From positions 1 through 64,000 of the forward strand of contig CAMDBH010000011.1 of NCBI GenBank assembly GCA_945889325.1: a stretch of DNA of 64,000 nucleotides, given 5' to 3'. A program made the position numbers and the translations under genes. The notes beneath the pieces are model-generated. The model saw nothing but the letters and a program-made list of their open reading frames with translations. It had not been told where the DNA came from and made no database searches. The stretch is from Klebsiella pneumoniae. Its GTDB lineage: Bacteria > Myxococcota_A > UBA9042. Each line of letters opens with the position of its first letter. Position 1 is the first letter of the stretch. Below, one piece after another: positions 1 through 9,794 of the stretch.

Positions 1-303
1 TAGCGGGGGAATTTTATTCCCACGCGTCGCCAGCGGACCCATTTTTCTTCGCACATTCAATATATTTGACGATATCGCACGCGACCCGTCGATCGATCCC
101 GGCGCAATAGGCCGCCACGGAGACTGATCGTTCTTGCGATAGCCCTGCGCGATTGCGAGTTTGGCTGTTGCGCCCGCGCCAGATGAGATTTTGCTTTTCC
201 GCCAATTCCGTGTCAAAACAAGCGGACTTGCGCGGCCGGCTTGGACGGGCAAAGAATTTTTCTGCTGCAAAAAGCAGCGCACCGCAATATCTTGGAGGAA
301 ATC

Positions 304-741
304 GTGAAATTTTTGCTCAATTCGCTCTACACCATGGCCTTGACGTTCATCATCGGCGCCCCTGCGGTCGCCATCGCCAAAGACTGCATTCCGGCTGACC
401 AATGCTGCAAAGTTTGCGACAAAGGTGTGCCTTGCGGCGACACCTGCTTGGCTGCCGGGAAAAAATGCGAACTCAAGGCAAAGGAATGCAAGACTGGCAA
501 ACCTTGCGGCGACAGTTGCATTGCCAAAGACAAAAAATGCGAAAAACGTGAATTCTGCGCTTGTTCCAAAGCCGACGTTTGTCCCGCCGAGCCCAAGGCA
601 CCCAAGGTTGGCAAGGCTGTGCCAGCACCCGGCGCTGCGCCAGCACCGGCCGCCCCACCGCCGCCACCGGCAAAGGCCGCTGCACCAGCAGTTCCGCCAG
701 CGCCAGCGAAGGCCGCTCCGCCGCCCCCCGGCAAGAAGTAA
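304..741 (+). CDS. Secreted cysteine-rich protein with Pro/Ala tail
   Basis: No named family recognised. The GTG start is chosen because GGAGGA lies four bases upstream (294-299) and the next residues form a signal peptide with hydrophobic core ALTFIIGAPAVAIA, probably cut after residue 25. The mature part, to about residue 93, holds fourteen cysteines and a tandem motif, GVPCGDTC and GKPCGDSC. The rest (about 94-145) is low-complexity Pro/Ala/Lys and probably disordered. The protein is presumably exported to the periplasm or surface. It is transcribed alone and is followed by a hairpin terminator. A longer reading from 241 has no RBS and would bury the signal peptide. Confidence 0.7.
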   Translation: MKFLLNSLYTMALTFIIGAPAVAIAKDCIPADQCCKVCDKGVPCGDTCLAAGKKCELKAKECKTGKPCGDSCIAKDKKCEKREFCACSKADVCPAEPKAPKVGKAVPAPGAAPAPAAPPPPPAKAAAPAVPPAPAKAAPPPPGKK

Positions 742-761
742 GTAAAACTAGAGGTTTCGCA

Positions 762-811
762 CTCGGCCGCGCTTCACATCGATCTTCGATGGGCGCGGCC
801 GAGGTGTTTTT
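762..811 (+). terminator. Intrinsic terminator
   Basis: An 11-bp perfect stem (CTCGGCCGCGC at 762-772 with GCGCGGCCGAG at 793-803) is followed by GTGTTTTT. It lies 20 bases after the stop of the Cys-rich secreted protein and separates it from the convergent FadL-type gene. On the minus strand no U-run follows the hairpin. Confidence 0.75.
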
Positions 812-833
812 GCTCGGGAGGTAAATCTGTTTG

Positions 834-2246
834 CTATTTTGGCGCTTCGGGCGCGGCCGGTTCGACCGGCACCGGCGCTTTCTCGGGCACGGCGGGAGAC
901 GGTGCGGCTTCCGTCGTCGGCGGCGGTGTGGGCTCTGTCACGGGGGCCGCGACCGCGGCAGCGGCCTTGCCTGTACCGCCAAATCGATAGCGAATATCGA
1001 AGTATGCGCCGAAAAGTGTAACCGAGTAATCGCCGGCGTAGCCACAAAATGGGCAATGCTTGTTGTCGGGTGCTGGCGCCGAGCCCGTGCCGGTACGGTA
1101 CGCTGCGGCTAGCGAAACGTCAAAATAGTCATTAAATTTATAGCCATAGCCGGCGGTAAATACTTGGGTGTGCCCTGGCGGTGTGCCAAAAGCCGATGGG
1201 TAGAGTGTGTTGGTCGCTTGCGTATCATAGACATAGCCGACTCGGCCTTCGCCATCGCCCATCTTGTAACCGACGCCGACGCGGGTGGTCAAACTGTCCT
1301 GCCAGTGGGCGATGTTTTTCACCGTCACCAAATCAGGATTGCCAACCTGATTGCCGGAAACCTCCGTCTCGTAGTTGTCGGAGTTGAACGCCCGTTCAAA
1401 ATCCAGCGCTACACGAAAGGCGTCGCTGACCCTGTAATGCAGGCCCAATCCAAGTTTGGACGGCAAAATGAACGTAAAAGACGCGTTGTCGATGGTCTGG
1501 CCGATGACCACGGCTGGCACGGGATCGCTCGACTTGCGCGCATCGTTGACGCGGGCTGTGATCTTGTTGCGATAGACCAAGCCGATATCTAAACCTTTGA
1601 TTTGATATTGTAATCCGACGCGAAAACCTTCATAGTTGTTGCCGATCATGTTCAGATCGATCACCGAGAAGCTCGATGTCGCCGAAGTGGTGATCACTGT
1701 GCGTTCAAATTCCACAATAGAGGCGCGATACGCCACGCCAAACCGCAAGTTCGGCAGAATTTCATAGGCGATTGACGGCGCGATTTCGATGAACGCCAAG
1801 CGTGTCTTGTCCTCGGTTTTGTCAACGGTGCTGTTGCTGCCGGGGTCAGTATAAGTGTATCCAGCGCCCGCGCTTGCGATGGGATAAACGCCTAGGCCGA
1901 CGACGAGTTTGTCCCAAATTCGATAGCCGACACCCACAAGAAAGAACGGGGCTTTGGTCAAGTTGGAATCGATGTTGAGATGCTTTGCCGCTGGCGAGCC
2001 GTGAATCGTTCCGAACAGCGGCGAGGCGTCTCCCATTAGCTGCAGGCCGTCTACGCGCGCCAAGCCCGCGGGATTATGAAAGATTGAACTGGGATCGTCG
2101 GTATGGCCGATGGCTGTTCCGCCCATGCCCATGTTGCGCGCGCTGTACAGCATCGGCGTGTCGTAGCCTGCGGCCAGCGCGGTCGCGGTGACAAGCATCG
2201 ACGCCATTGCGCAGAAAATCGTTGTTCTAATTCGGTTGTGCAACAT
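834..2246 (-). CDS. FadL/OmpP1-family outer-membrane barrel with Pro-rich C-terminal tail
   Basis: Outer-membrane beta-barrel of the FadL (hydrophobic-compound uptake) family; the substrate cannot be read from sequence. The ATG start is preceded by GAGGT at good spacing and opens a signal peptide ending near ATALA-AGYDTP. The mature N terminus has the family features: ARNMGMGGTAIG, then SSIFHNPAGLAR (the NPA element). Alternating hydrophobic strands continue to about residue 420. The last 45 or so residues are a Pro/Ala/Glu tail that ordinary FadL proteins lack; a strand-terminating aromatic is therefore internal, so the tail would be extruded or periplasmic. A sigma70-like promoter lies upstream. 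It is convergent with the Cys-rich secreted gene. Confidence 0.8.
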   Translation of the reverse strand: MLHNRIRTTIFCAMASMLVTATALAAGYDTPMLYSARNMGMGGTAIGHTDDPSSIFHNPAGLARVDGLQLMGDASPLFGTIHGSPAAKHLNIDSNLTKAPFFLVGVGYRIWDKLVVGLGVYPIASAGAGYTYTDPGSNSTVDKTEDKTRLAFIEIAPSIAYEILPNLRFGVAYRASIVEFERTVITTSATSSFSVIDLNMIGNNYEGFRVGLQYQIKGLDIGLVYRNKITARVNDARKSSDPVPAVVIGQTIDNASFTFILPSKLGLGLHYRVSDAFRVALDFERAFNSDNYETEVSGNQVGNPDLVTVKNIAHWQDSLTTRVGVGYKMGDGEGRVGYVYDTQATNTLYPSAFGTPPGHTQVFTAGYGYKFNDYFDVSLAAAYRTGTGSAPAPDNKHCPFCGYAGDYSVTLFGAYFDIRYRFGGTGKAAAAVAAPVTEPTPPPTTEAAPSPAVPEKAPVPVEPAAPEAPK

Positions 2247-2294
2247 TTCGACCTCATTGCGGCGGAAGACTTTCGGACCTCGTTGTCCGACGGC

Positions 2295-2323
2295 GTTGTA
2301 ACAGATCACAAAAAATTCGCCAA
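2295..2323 (-). promoter_or_regulatory. Candidate sigma70 promoter of the FadL-type gene
   Basis: On the minus strand: TTGGCG (plus 2318-2323), a 17-base spacer, then TACAAC (plus 2295-2300), about 50 bases upstream of the FadL-type start. Match to consensus is moderate. Confidence 0.4.
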
Positions 2324-2340
2324 CATCTCGCAAAAGCCGA

Positions 2341-2380
2341 CAAAAACAACGGGGAGCCAGGGCCTCTGCCCTGACTCCCC
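2341..2380 (-). terminator. Intrinsic terminator of the Cys-rich lipoprotein gene
   Basis: The minus-strand transcript forms a 12-bp stem with one mismatch: GGGGAG-x-CAGGGC at plus 2351-2363 pairs with GCCCTG-x-CTCCCC at plus 2368-2380, with a 4-base loop. It is followed by GTTGTTTTTG. It starts 26 bases after the stop of the upstream lipoprotein gene. Confidence 0.75.
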
Positions 2381-2405
2381 GCAACACCGGAATTAAACTA
2401 ATAAA

Positions 2406-3005
2406 TTACTTCGGAGCGCAGCCGCCCGACTTGGGCTCGCAAGTCGAAGCCTTGCAGCAAGCCGCACCGCCGTCGCAGTATTGCGCCAGGCACGGATCGC
2501 ATTCGCCGGTGTCAACGGCGCATTTGGAGATGCACTTCTCAACGCCGCATTGCCCGGTAAAGCCGTAGCAGCGCGCACAGTTTTCGGTCAAGCCGTCGCC
2601 CTTGTAGATGTCGACCATGCAGTCCGTGATGCACTGGACTTTGTCGGCGTAGGTGGACTTGGCGCCGCAGCCCTTCATGAGCGTGCAGGTGCGGACGTCA
2701 TCCTTGAATTTCTTCACTTTGTCTGGGTCTTTCAGGGTGCCCAGGAACTTCTGGTCCGTATCTCCCGTGCAGCCCTTGAAGCCGCCAGCGCCCGGCGCAG
2801 TGCAGGTAAGGGTCGGTGCCGAAGCCATGTCGGCCGCAGCCGTGTCGCCAGCGGCAGTGCCGTCAGCCGCAACGCCGCTATCGGTTGTGTCGTCGGCGGC
2901 GGCGCCGGTGTCGGTGGCCGTGCCGCTAGTGGCGGCGGTGGATCCGCAGGCGACTGCCAGAATGGCCATGGTCGCGAGCGCGAGCAAATTCTTGATGTTC
3001 TTCAT
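2406..3005 (-). CDS. Cysteine-rich lipoprotein
   Basis: No named family recognised. The start is fixed by GAGGTTTTAT just upstream and by a type II signal peptide (ATMAILAVAC, lipidated Cys20). Residues 21-70 are an Ala/Thr/Asp-rich linker typical of exported lipoproteins in this window. The C-terminal 130 residues carry about 20 evenly spaced cysteines in disulfide-knot style (CxxDC, CDPC, CDGGAACC). The start is 210 bp from the upstream glycosyltransferase stop, it has its own promoter region with two palindromes, and an intrinsic terminator follows. Probably a surface or periplasmic protein stabilised by disulfides; the function is unknown. Confidence 0.75.
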   Translation of the reverse strand: MKNIKNLLALATMAILAVACGSTAATSGTATDTGAAADDTTDSGVAADGTAAGDTAAADMASAPTLTCTAPGAGGFKGCTGDTDQKFLGTLKDPDKVKKFKDDVRTCTLMKGCGAKSTYADKVQCITDCMVDIYKGDGLTENCARCYGFTGQCGVEKCISKCAVDTGECDPCLAQYCDGGAACCKASTCEPKSGGCAPK

Positions 3006-3150
3006 ATAAAAACCTCGCGCCCAGCAGCACGCCGGGCCTAAAAAAAAAACGAAACTGAAAAAAAACGCAGCGCACAATGCGACGGCGCTCTGGGGACACT
3101 TTGGGCAAACCATGGCGCGACAAAATGCCGCAGGCTTGCAAAAGCGGCAG

Positions 3151-3206
3151 GAGGATAAAGGCTTGTGACAATTTGTCAACATTTTTTTATATTACAATTT
3201 TGTAAT
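3151..3206 (-). promoter_or_regulatory. AT-rich promoter region with two palindromes
   Basis: Upstream of the Cys-rich lipoprotein. On the minus strand a perfect TTGACA (plus 3174-3179) overlaps the palindrome TGACA-ATT-TGTCA (3166-3178). A second perfect palindrome, ATTACAATTTTGTAAT, lies at 3191-3206. The -10 near 3151-3158 is weak, so an activator is plausible. The second palindrome could instead help end transcription of the glycosyltransferase gene. Confidence 0.4.
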
Positions 3207-3215
3207 AAATCGCAA

Positions 3216-4544
3216 TCAGGCCGTCGGCGGCGGCGGCCGTTGCCGCCGGACGTCGGGCAATTCCTGAACCAAGGATTCGCGCTGAGCGTCCTCGGATTCC
3301 AGTAATGCTACGATTGTATTGAGTTGTTTGGGTGGCGCAATCGCAGTCCGCGGCCGCGATCTCTCCAACACGTCGTCGTACACTTCCACAATGCGGCCAA
3401 ATGTCGTTTTCCAGCTGTAGCGCTGCAAAACTTCCGCGTGGCCACGCGCGCCCAGCAGCGCAGCGCGCCCAGGCTTTAGCAGTTCAAGCCATGCATCTGC
3501 AACGGTTTCTGCTGTTGTGATGTCCAACGCGATGCCGCACCGGCAGGTGCCCATCAATTCGCCAATGCTCATGCGGGCCGAGCCCAAAAGCGCCGCGCCT
3601 GAAGCCATGGCCTCAACCGCCGATAGTCCAAAAGTTTCATACGGACACAGCACAGCGACCGCATCGACAGAGGCCAACAAACGGGCCACGTCGCGCGGTT
3701 GATCGATAAAGCCCAAGTAGTGCACTTCTGGATATTTGGCTGCAAGCTCGAGCACTTCTGCCGCGCCAGGGCCATTTCCCGCCACAACCAGAATCGGCTT
3801 CAGATCCGTGGTTTGACGCAAAAGTTCGTAAGCCTGCAATAATGGGCGAAAATTCTTTTCTTCACTCAGCCGATTGGGGTAACACATGACGACGTCATCA
3901 GGTCCAGCGCCCCAGCGCTTGCGCATTTCGGCGTCGCGGTGGCGCGGGTGGAACATCTGCGTATCCACGCCAAGCGGTGTATGAACAACACGTTGCACGC
4001 CGTGGGTCGTCAATTGCTCGACCATCACTTGGGTGGCGGCCATGGTTGCTGCAAACTGCCCATAGGTGCGCCTCGCCCAGCGCCAGGCCAAACTTTCACC
4101 CAATTTGCCCAGCCATTGCGCGATGTTGTGCATCGTGCGGCCGACGTCGGTCACGGGGTAGTTGGCGTGCCAAAATCCGACCACTTGGGTCCTCGCGCCG
4201 TATTGATTGCGCAGCCCGCGCAGGGCAAAATGCACCCAATCCGGTGTATTGTAAGGACTTCCAACCTCAACTACATCGGGGCGAATCTGACGCAACACGC
4301 GGCGCAAGCGCAGCGGATTGGCGATCACGCGGTAGCCGGAATTCAGCAGCGACAGCGCCGGGACGTGGTGAATGCGGGCGTTGCCGTGAACTTCTATCCC
4401 CGCATGATCACTAGGTAAAAGCAAATGGTATTCGACATCATCGCGTCGCGCCATGTAGCGCAATTTTTCCAAATGATAGCGCCGCACGCCGCCGCCGGTC
4501 ATACTGAAAAAATCGTTCACATCGCAAACGCGGATTTTGGCCAT
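3216..4544 (-). CDS. GT4-family glycosyltransferase
   Basis: GT-B fold retaining glycosyltransferase of the GT4 family, expected to move a sugar from a nucleotide donor to a glycan or lipid at the inner face of the membrane. The N domain opens with a Rossmann-like strand and a glycine-rich loop, MTGGGVRRY. The C domain has the sugar-nucleotide motif E-x7-E (ETFGLSAVEAM), preceded by PNRLSEEKNFRPLLQAY, where the basic residue contacts phosphate. Length 442 residues, slightly longer than usual because of a Pro/Arg tail (RRQRPPPPTA). RBS is poor. It is divergent from the esterase gene and sits at the edge of the glycan region. Confidence 0.85.
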   Translation of the reverse strand: MAKIRVCDVNDFFSMTGGGVRRYHLEKLRYMARRDDVEYHLLLPSDHAGIEVHGNARIHHVPALSLLNSGYRVIANPLRLRRVLRQIRPDVVEVGSPYNTPDWVHFALRGLRNQYGARTQVVGFWHANYPVTDVGRTMHNIAQWLGKLGESLAWRWARRTYGQFAATMAATQVMVEQLTTHGVQRVVHTPLGVDTQMFHPRHRDAEMRKRWGAGPDDVVMCYPNRLSEEKNFRPLLQAYELLRQTTDLKPILVVAGNGPGAAEVLELAAKYPEVHYLGFIDQPRDVARLLASVDAVAVLCPYETFGLSAVEAMASGAALLGSARMSIGELMGTCRCGIALDITTAETVADAWLELLKPGRAALLGARGHAEVLQRYSWKTTFGRIVEVYDDVLERSRPRTAIAPPKQLNTIVALLESEDAQRESLVQELPDVRRQRPPPPTA

Positions 4545-4787
4545 TTTTCAGCAGGCTCGTCGGCAAAATTGGGGTACGCGTACGCCAGTTCCCTCAAAAC
4601 ACCAAACCGTTCAAAATTGCGCGGCGCAACGCGGTATAACAGGATTGGGACTTCTTTCAAGAAAACGCGCCAGATTTGCCAAAACGTTCGTCATCGCAGT
4701 GTCATGCAGATTCGGCACCCGTAACAACTTGCAGCAACCATGCCAAGCGCGCAGCGATCGCAAAATGGCCACACGAGGAGATTGAGC

Positions 4788-5810
4788 ATGTGGAATCAGG
4801 TTTATCGCAATGCAATTCGCTACATCGACGTCGATAGTGCCCTGTTGAAGGGCAATCCGCTTGGCGATCCCCACCAGCGGCGTCTGCCGGTCTACGTGCC
4901 GCCGCAGTACCATGAACATCCACAACAGCGCTTTCCGGTTGCATTTTACTTGACCGGTTACAGCGGTTGGGGCGACATGAAAGTGACGGAGCAAAAAGCT
5001 TGGCAGACGCCGCTTTGGGCGCAATTCGACGAGGCGATCGCCGCCGGCAAAATGGCCCCGATGCTGGTGGCTTTTCCAGATTGCTTCACAAAATTCGGTG
5101 GTTCACAGTATCGCAATTCACCAGTGACCGGACAGTACGCGGATCACGTGACCGATGAATTGGTGCCGCTGGTTGATCAACATTTTCGCACGCTGGCTTC
5201 ACGCGACCACCGCGCCGTGATGGGCAAAAGTTCTGGCGGTTACGGGTCGCTGTTCCTAGGCATGACGCGGTCCGACGTTTTTGGGCTAGTTTGCGCGACC
5301 GCGGGTGACAGCTACTTTGAACTTTTCCACCTGACCGATTGCGCTAAAGCTTGGCAAACGTTTGAGAAAATGGGAGGCGTCGAGGCGTTCGTCAAGCAGT
5401 TTTTTGAAAAAACCAGCAAGACTTCGGCCGATTTGACGGCGATCATGACGCTCGCTTGCGCGCAGGCGTATTCGCCCAACGCGCATGTACCTGTGTACGC
5501 AGCGGATTTTCCGCTCGATTTGCAGACGGGTGAAATTCGTCAGGACGTTTGGCAGCGCTGGTTGGACTGCGATCCCGTGCATTTGGCGCCGATCCATGCG
5601 GAATCGCTGAAAAGTTTGCGACTGCTCTACTTGGACGCTGGCAAAAGCGATGAGTGGTGCCTGAACATGAGTCACCGCGTGCTGGGCAAGCGCTTCAAAG
5701 ACTTAGGTATTTCACATATTTTGGAAGAGTTCGACGCGGGGCACATGAACATCGACTACCGAATCTTGGTCTCGCTGGAACAAATCTCTGCCGTCTTTTT
5801 ATCGGCGTGA
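4788..5810 (+). CDS. Putative esterase (alpha/beta hydrolase, esterase-D/enterochelin-esterase-like)
   Basis: Alpha/beta hydrolase of the putative-esterase (PF00756-like) group. The start is chosen for GAGGAG seven bases upstream. The nucleophile elbow is GKSSGG, with its first Ser in the G-x-S-x-G position. The probable acid lies in LLYLDAGKSDEW and the base in DAGHMNIDYR. No signal peptide, so cytoplasmic. 340 residues, longer than simple esterase D because of an inserted lid of about 80 residues after the elbow. Neighbours are glycan genes, so it may remove or transfer an acyl group on sugar, but this is inference. It ends 6 bp from the convergent membrane protein gene. Confidence 0.75.
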   Translation: MWNQVYRNAIRYIDVDSALLKGNPLGDPHQRRLPVYVPPQYHEHPQQRFPVAFYLTGYSGWGDMKVTEQKAWQTPLWAQFDEAIAAGKMAPMLVAFPDCFTKFGGSQYRNSPVTGQYADHVTDELVPLVDQHFRTLASRDHRAVMGKSSGGYGSLFLGMTRSDVFGLVCATAGDSYFELFHLTDCAKAWQTFEKMGGVEAFVKQFFEKTSKTSADLTAIMTLACAQAYSPNAHVPVYAADFPLDLQTGEIRQDVWQRWLDCDPVHLAPIHAESLKSLRLLYLDAGKSDEWCLNMSHRVLGKRFKDLGISHILEEFDAGHMNIDYRILVSLEQISAVFLSA

Positions 5811-5816
5811 GGCTTT

Positions 5817-7511
5817 CTATTTTTTGAGAATTTCCGCCAGTTTGCGCGCACCCGAAGGTTCCGGTGGTGTCCACATGCGCATCAAGAACCGCACGGTGCC
5901 ATCGCGGTCGTCTTGGGTCCTTCCGCCGTCGATGCGCCACAGCGCCGTCGTGCTCGCCGCAAAAATGCTGATGATCACCGCAGTTGTCCCGATTTTGCCG
6001 CGCAGGCTTTGGCCGACCGACGCGCTCAAGCTCAACCAAATGCCGCCACCGAGCAAGGCGGCCAAGTACGGTACGCCGCTGTACAACCCAGCAATCTTCC
6101 AATGCATCGCCAAGTTGTTGCTGACCCAGCCGTGGGAAAGCAGGGGACCGACCACTTCGGGCAGGGGATTGTAGACTTCAAGCGGAAAACCTTGCGAAAC
6201 CGCGGACGCCAAACCGGTCACGCAAATCGCTGTCAAGGCAAACGCCGCGAAAATCGGCACGATCACGCGTTGCGGTAGCGCAGGCAGTGCGTCGAGCGCG
6301 TGGGCGCACACGATCGCGGCGAACGGGACCATCGCTGTGATGTAGCGGGGGCCGACCACCCAACCGCCGCGCCACAGGCTGTGAGAACATTGAAAAGCTA
6401 GAAAATAGAGGCAGATGAATAGCGCAATGCCGGCTTCACCGCGGCGGTCCATCAGCCAAGAGGCCGACGGTTTCGCGGTCGGCGGACGGCGGAAAACCAG
6501 CGGAAACAACGCGAGAAACAGCATCCATGGCGCCCAGAAAAACAGGCCGGTGAAAGGTGAAATCAACGACCCCGTGACTTTGTCCGCGGTCGGCAAATGA
6601 AAACCGAAGATGCCCGGCGCCATATCGCGCACGAATTCCGGATTCTCCAAATGGGCGTAGGACAGGTGCCATGGCGCGCCGAACGCACGCCAATTGCCGT
6701 GGGCCAACAACAAAGTCGGCAACAGAGCCCCGAGCGAGATCCAAGCAATGTCACGTATTTGCCTGCGGCGAGTCAGCAACCAAAGCACCAGCAGAATCGC
6801 GGGCGGCGCCGCGGTGAACTCGATTGCGATGGCGCTCGCCGCGGCAAAACCTGCTAACGCTACTGGCCCGCCGTTGCTCCGATCGCCCGCGGAGACCGCG
6901 GCGCCGAACGCCAAAAGCAGGGCAAGTCCGCACACTTGATGGCCAGCGAACATTTGGCCATAAGTGAGCGACAGCGACCCCAATGCCGCAGCCAGCACTG
7001 CGATGATCGCAAGACCCGGCGTCACTAGGCGCGAAGCAAGGTGGCGACGCAGCCACAACCACGCAAAAATACTTGGGATAATGACACAACTGAAGCGCAG
7101 CCACCATACGACGGCGGCCTTGGACGGTTGCCCCCAGCCCGCGCGCTGCCAGATGCCGCGCAACAGCGCGTGCGGGAAAAAGCCCAAGAACATCATGCCT
7201 GGGGCTTTGGCGGCGTACAGTTTGCCCGCGCAATGCGGCGGCTTTTCCGCGGGATTGTTGCAGACCAAGGCCTTGTCGTTGACGTAGCCCCATTGGCTGT
7301 AAATCGGACCGCTGTCGTTGCCGCGTTCGTCGCGGGTGCCGATGCTGTAATTGTGTTGCTCGACCATGGCGCGCACGGTGTAGACGCGCACCATTTCATT
7401 GGGATTGTTAAGAGATTCTGACCAGTTGAACAGCCAGCCGTACGCAAAAAGCAAGATGGCAAACAGCAGCCATGCCTTGCGCGAACTCCATGCGCTGGCC
7501 GTGGCGGGCAT
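5817..7511 (-). CDS. Polytopic membrane protein, GT-C-like (PMT/ArnT-type) candidate
   Basis: About ten membrane segments starting with WLLFAILLFAYGWLFNW. The first large outside loop has acidic and basic residues (NPNEMVRVYTVRAMV) and a downstream AAKAPGMMFLGF element. This recalls the acidic loop and K-x-P region of polyprenyl-phosphate-dependent glycosyltransferases of the GT-C fold. I read it as a probable lipid-linked sugar transferase, but similarity is only by layout. 564 residues fits that group. It follows hppA on the same strand at 33 bp and may share its transcript. An undefined integral membrane protein is the alternative. Confidence 0.55.
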   Translation of the reverse strand: MPATASAWSSRKAWLLFAILLFAYGWLFNWSESLNNPNEMVRVYTVRAMVEQHNYSIGTRDERGNDSGPIYSQWGYVNDKALVCNNPAEKPPHCAGKLYAAKAPGMMFLGFFPHALLRGIWQRAGWGQPSKAAVVWWLRFSCVIIPSIFAWLWLRRHLASRLVTPGLAIIAVLAAALGSLSLTYGQMFAGHQVCGLALLLAFGAAVSAGDRSNGGPVALAGFAAASAIAIEFTAAPPAILLVLWLLTRRRQIRDIAWISLGALLPTLLLAHGNWRAFGAPWHLSYAHLENPEFVRDMAPGIFGFHLPTADKVTGSLISPFTGLFFWAPWMLFLALFPLVFRRPPTAKPSASWLMDRRGEAGIALFICLYFLAFQCSHSLWRGGWVVGPRYITAMVPFAAIVCAHALDALPALPQRVIVPIFAAFALTAICVTGLASAVSQGFPLEVYNPLPEVVGPLLSHGWVSNNLAMHWKIAGLYSGVPYLAALLGGGIWLSLSASVGQSLRGKIGTTAVIISIFAASTTALWRIDGGRTQDDRDGTVRFLMRMWTPPEPSGARKLAEILKK

Positions 7512-7544
7512 ACTGACCTCGCTTTGCTTGCGGATGTGACTGGC

Positions 7545-9635
7545 TTAAAGTTTAGCGATCAACGGCGCGATGAGCAGTGAAACGACGCTCATCACTTTGA
7601 TCAAAATCGCCACGCCGGGGCCCGACGTGTCTTTGAAGGGATCGCCGACCGTGTCGCCGACGACCGCCGATTTGTGGGTGTCTGATTTTTTGGGATGGCC
7701 GGGAAGGCCGCCTTTTTCAATGTATTTCTTGGCATTGTCCCAAGCGCCACCGGCGTTGGCCATGAACAGCGACATGGAAGCGCCCACAGCCATCGCGCCC
7801 GCGAGCGTACCAGCAAGCACGGCTGGGCCCATGACGTACCCGATCAACACAGGACCGACAACCGCGACCATACCGGGCAAAATCATGTGCTTAAGCGCGG
7901 CCGAGGTGGCGATGTCGACGATGGCTTTGGGTTGTGGTTCAGCCGTGCCTTCTCGCAAACCGGGGATTGTGTCGAATTGGCGTTTGATTTCAACGACAAT
8001 TGCCCCGGCGGCCTTGCCGACGGCGAGCATGGTCGAAGACGCCACGATGAACGGCAGCACGGCGCCTATCAGAATACCGATGAGAATATCCGGGCGATCG
8101 ATAGCCAAATTCATGGCTTGCATGTGAGCCAGCAGACGCGAATGGTTGACAACCGAACTGTACGCAGAGAAAAGCGCGACCACGGTCAGCGTCGCCGAAC
8201 CGATGGCGAAACCTTTGCCGATCGCTGCGGTTGTGTTGCCGACGGAGTCGAGTTCATCGGTAATTTCACGAACTTTCGGATCGAGGCCAGCCATTTCAGC
8301 AATGCCGCCAGCGTTGTCGGCGACTGGGCCGTAGGCGTCGACAGTCATGACGATCGCGGTGCCCGCGAGCATACCGACGGCGGCCAAACCAATGCCGTAC
8401 AAGCCAAGGTCGCCAAGTGCCATTTGCGCGACGTAAGCGACGGCAGCAATTAGCAAAAGGCAGACGAACACGGATTCCATACCCACGGCCATGCCCTGAA
8501 TGACGTTGGTGCCTGCACCGGTCTTGGAAGATTCCGCAACACTTTTAACGGGTTTGTAAGCACCGGTGTAGTATTCTGTGATGAGACCGATCAACGCGCC
8601 GCCAATCGCACCGCCGGCCAGTGCGATTGTAACCGCTTGTTTGATCTGGAACATCGGCAAAATGATCGCCGTGACAACCACCAGCACGATCGGCGGTAAC
8701 ACCATAGCCAAGCGTAAAACCACCGCGGGCGCGCTGTTTTTCATCATGCGCGTGATGAAAATGCCCGCAACCGACACGATCAAACCGATGCCTGCCAAAA
8801 TCAGCGGCAAGGCCACGGCCAAACCGCGCACGCTTTCCTCGCTTAAATTGCTGCCGGTGACGACCAACTGCTTGACAATGCTGATATCTGATGCAAGGGC
8901 GATGGCCATGGTCGCCACGATCGCAGCGACCAAGGATTCGTAAATGTCGGCACCCATGCCAGCAACATCGCCGACGTTGTCGCCGACATTATCCGCGATG
9001 ACGCCTGGATTGCGAGGGTCATCTTCCGGAATATTTTCAATAACTTTGCCAGCAATATCGGCGCCCACGTCGGCCGCTTTGGTATAAATGCCGCCGCCAA
9101 TGCGGGCAAACAACGCGATGGAACTGGCACCGACGGCAAAGCTGTGCAGCATTGTCTCTAAGTGTTCGGTTCCTTTGTACATAAAATAGACACCGGCCAA
9201 GCCGATCAGGCTCAGCGCGGCGACACACAAGCCCATGATGGCGCCGCCATCCAAAGCGGTCAGCAAAGCTGCGGCTTTTGAACCGGTATTGGCCGCTTGG
9301 GCCGTGCGCACATTGGCCAGCGTCGCCCCTTTCATCCCGATGAAACCGGCGAGCAGCGACAGCATGGCGCCGGTCAGAAAGGAAAGCCCAGCCATCGGCC
9401 CCAGCGTCGCGGCCAGCGCCGCAAAAACAACCAGCGCGTAGACGGACAGTACCTTGTATTCGCGCATCAAAAACGCCATCGCGCCTTCGCGGATGTAACC
9501 GGCGATGCGCTTCATGGTCTCATTGCCTTCGTCCAATTTGACGATGCGGGCGTAAAAACCAGCGGCGATGATCAACGCGACAATGCCAGCGACGGCGGGC
9601 ATGAGGGTCCAATTTTGCAGCATTTCGGGGGTCAT
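7545..9635 (-). CDS. hppA: Membrane-bound pyrophosphatase, K+-stimulated type
   Basis: Ion-pumping pyrophosphatase: hydrolyses cytoplasmic PPi and exports Na+ and/or H+. The pyrophosphate-binding signatures are present: [33 protein letters not shown] and [15 protein letters not shown], within about 16 membrane spans. The potassium selector reads [11 protein letters not shown], with Ala where K+-independent H+ pumps have Lys. By family rule this is the K+-dependent class, which includes the Na+ pumps. I start at MTPEMLQNW because AAAGGTG lies upstream; a longer reading from 9761 adds 42 non-homologous basic residues. 696 residues is normal. Confidence 0.95.
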   Translation of the reverse strand: MTPEMLQNWTLMPAVAGIVALIIAAGFYARIVKLDEGNETMKRIAGYIREGAMAFLMREYKVLSVYALVVFAALAATLGPMAGLSFLTGAMLSLLAGFIGMKGATLANVRTAQAANTGSKAAALLTALDGGAIMGLCVAALSLIGLAGVYFMYKGTEHLETMLHSFAVGASSIALFARIGGGIYTKAADVGADIAGKVIENIPEDDPRNPGVIADNVGDNVGDVAGMGADIYESLVAAIVATMAIALASDISIVKQLVVTGSNLSEESVRGLAVALPLILAGIGLIVSVAGIFITRMMKNSAPAVVLRLAMVLPPIVLVVVTAIILPMFQIKQAVTIALAGGAIGGALIGLITEYYTGAYKPVKSVAESSKTGAGTNVIQGMAVGMESVFVCLLLIAAVAYVAQMALGDLGLYGIGLAAVGMLAGTAIVMTVDAYGPVADNAGGIAEMAGLDPKVREITDELDSVGNTTAAIGKGFAIGSATLTVVALFSAYSSVVNHSRLLAHMQAMNLAIDRPDILIGILIGAVLPFIVASSTMLAVGKAAGAIVVEIKRQFDTIPGLREGTAEPQPKAIVDIATSAALKHMILPGMVAVVGPVLIGYVMGPAVLAGTLAGAMAVGASMSLFMANAGGAWDNAKKYIEKGGLPGHPKKSDTHKSAVVGDTVGDPFKDTSGPGVAILIKVMSVVSLLIAPLIAKL

Positions 9636-9794
9636 GGCTCGGGCACCTTTGGGGCTGATGTTGGGCGGCCGCGGTGAAATAAGCGGCAGTTTTCGGGGGG
9701 TTTCACGATGAGGTTTGCGCGCGCGACCGGCAATTGCCGAAGCGGCGCGGTACTTTGCCATGAGTTTTGCCGCGCTGCAAGGGACGCTTGAGTT

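Noticed and set aside
14-205. Minus-strand 63-codon ORF at the left edge, with a small GGGAAT-TTT-ATTCCC hairpin near its end (7-21)
   Set aside because: It starts at TTG without an RBS, resembles nothing I know, and the hairpin overlaps its stop with no U-run visible. The 1-303 stretch is best left as an unassigned upstream region.
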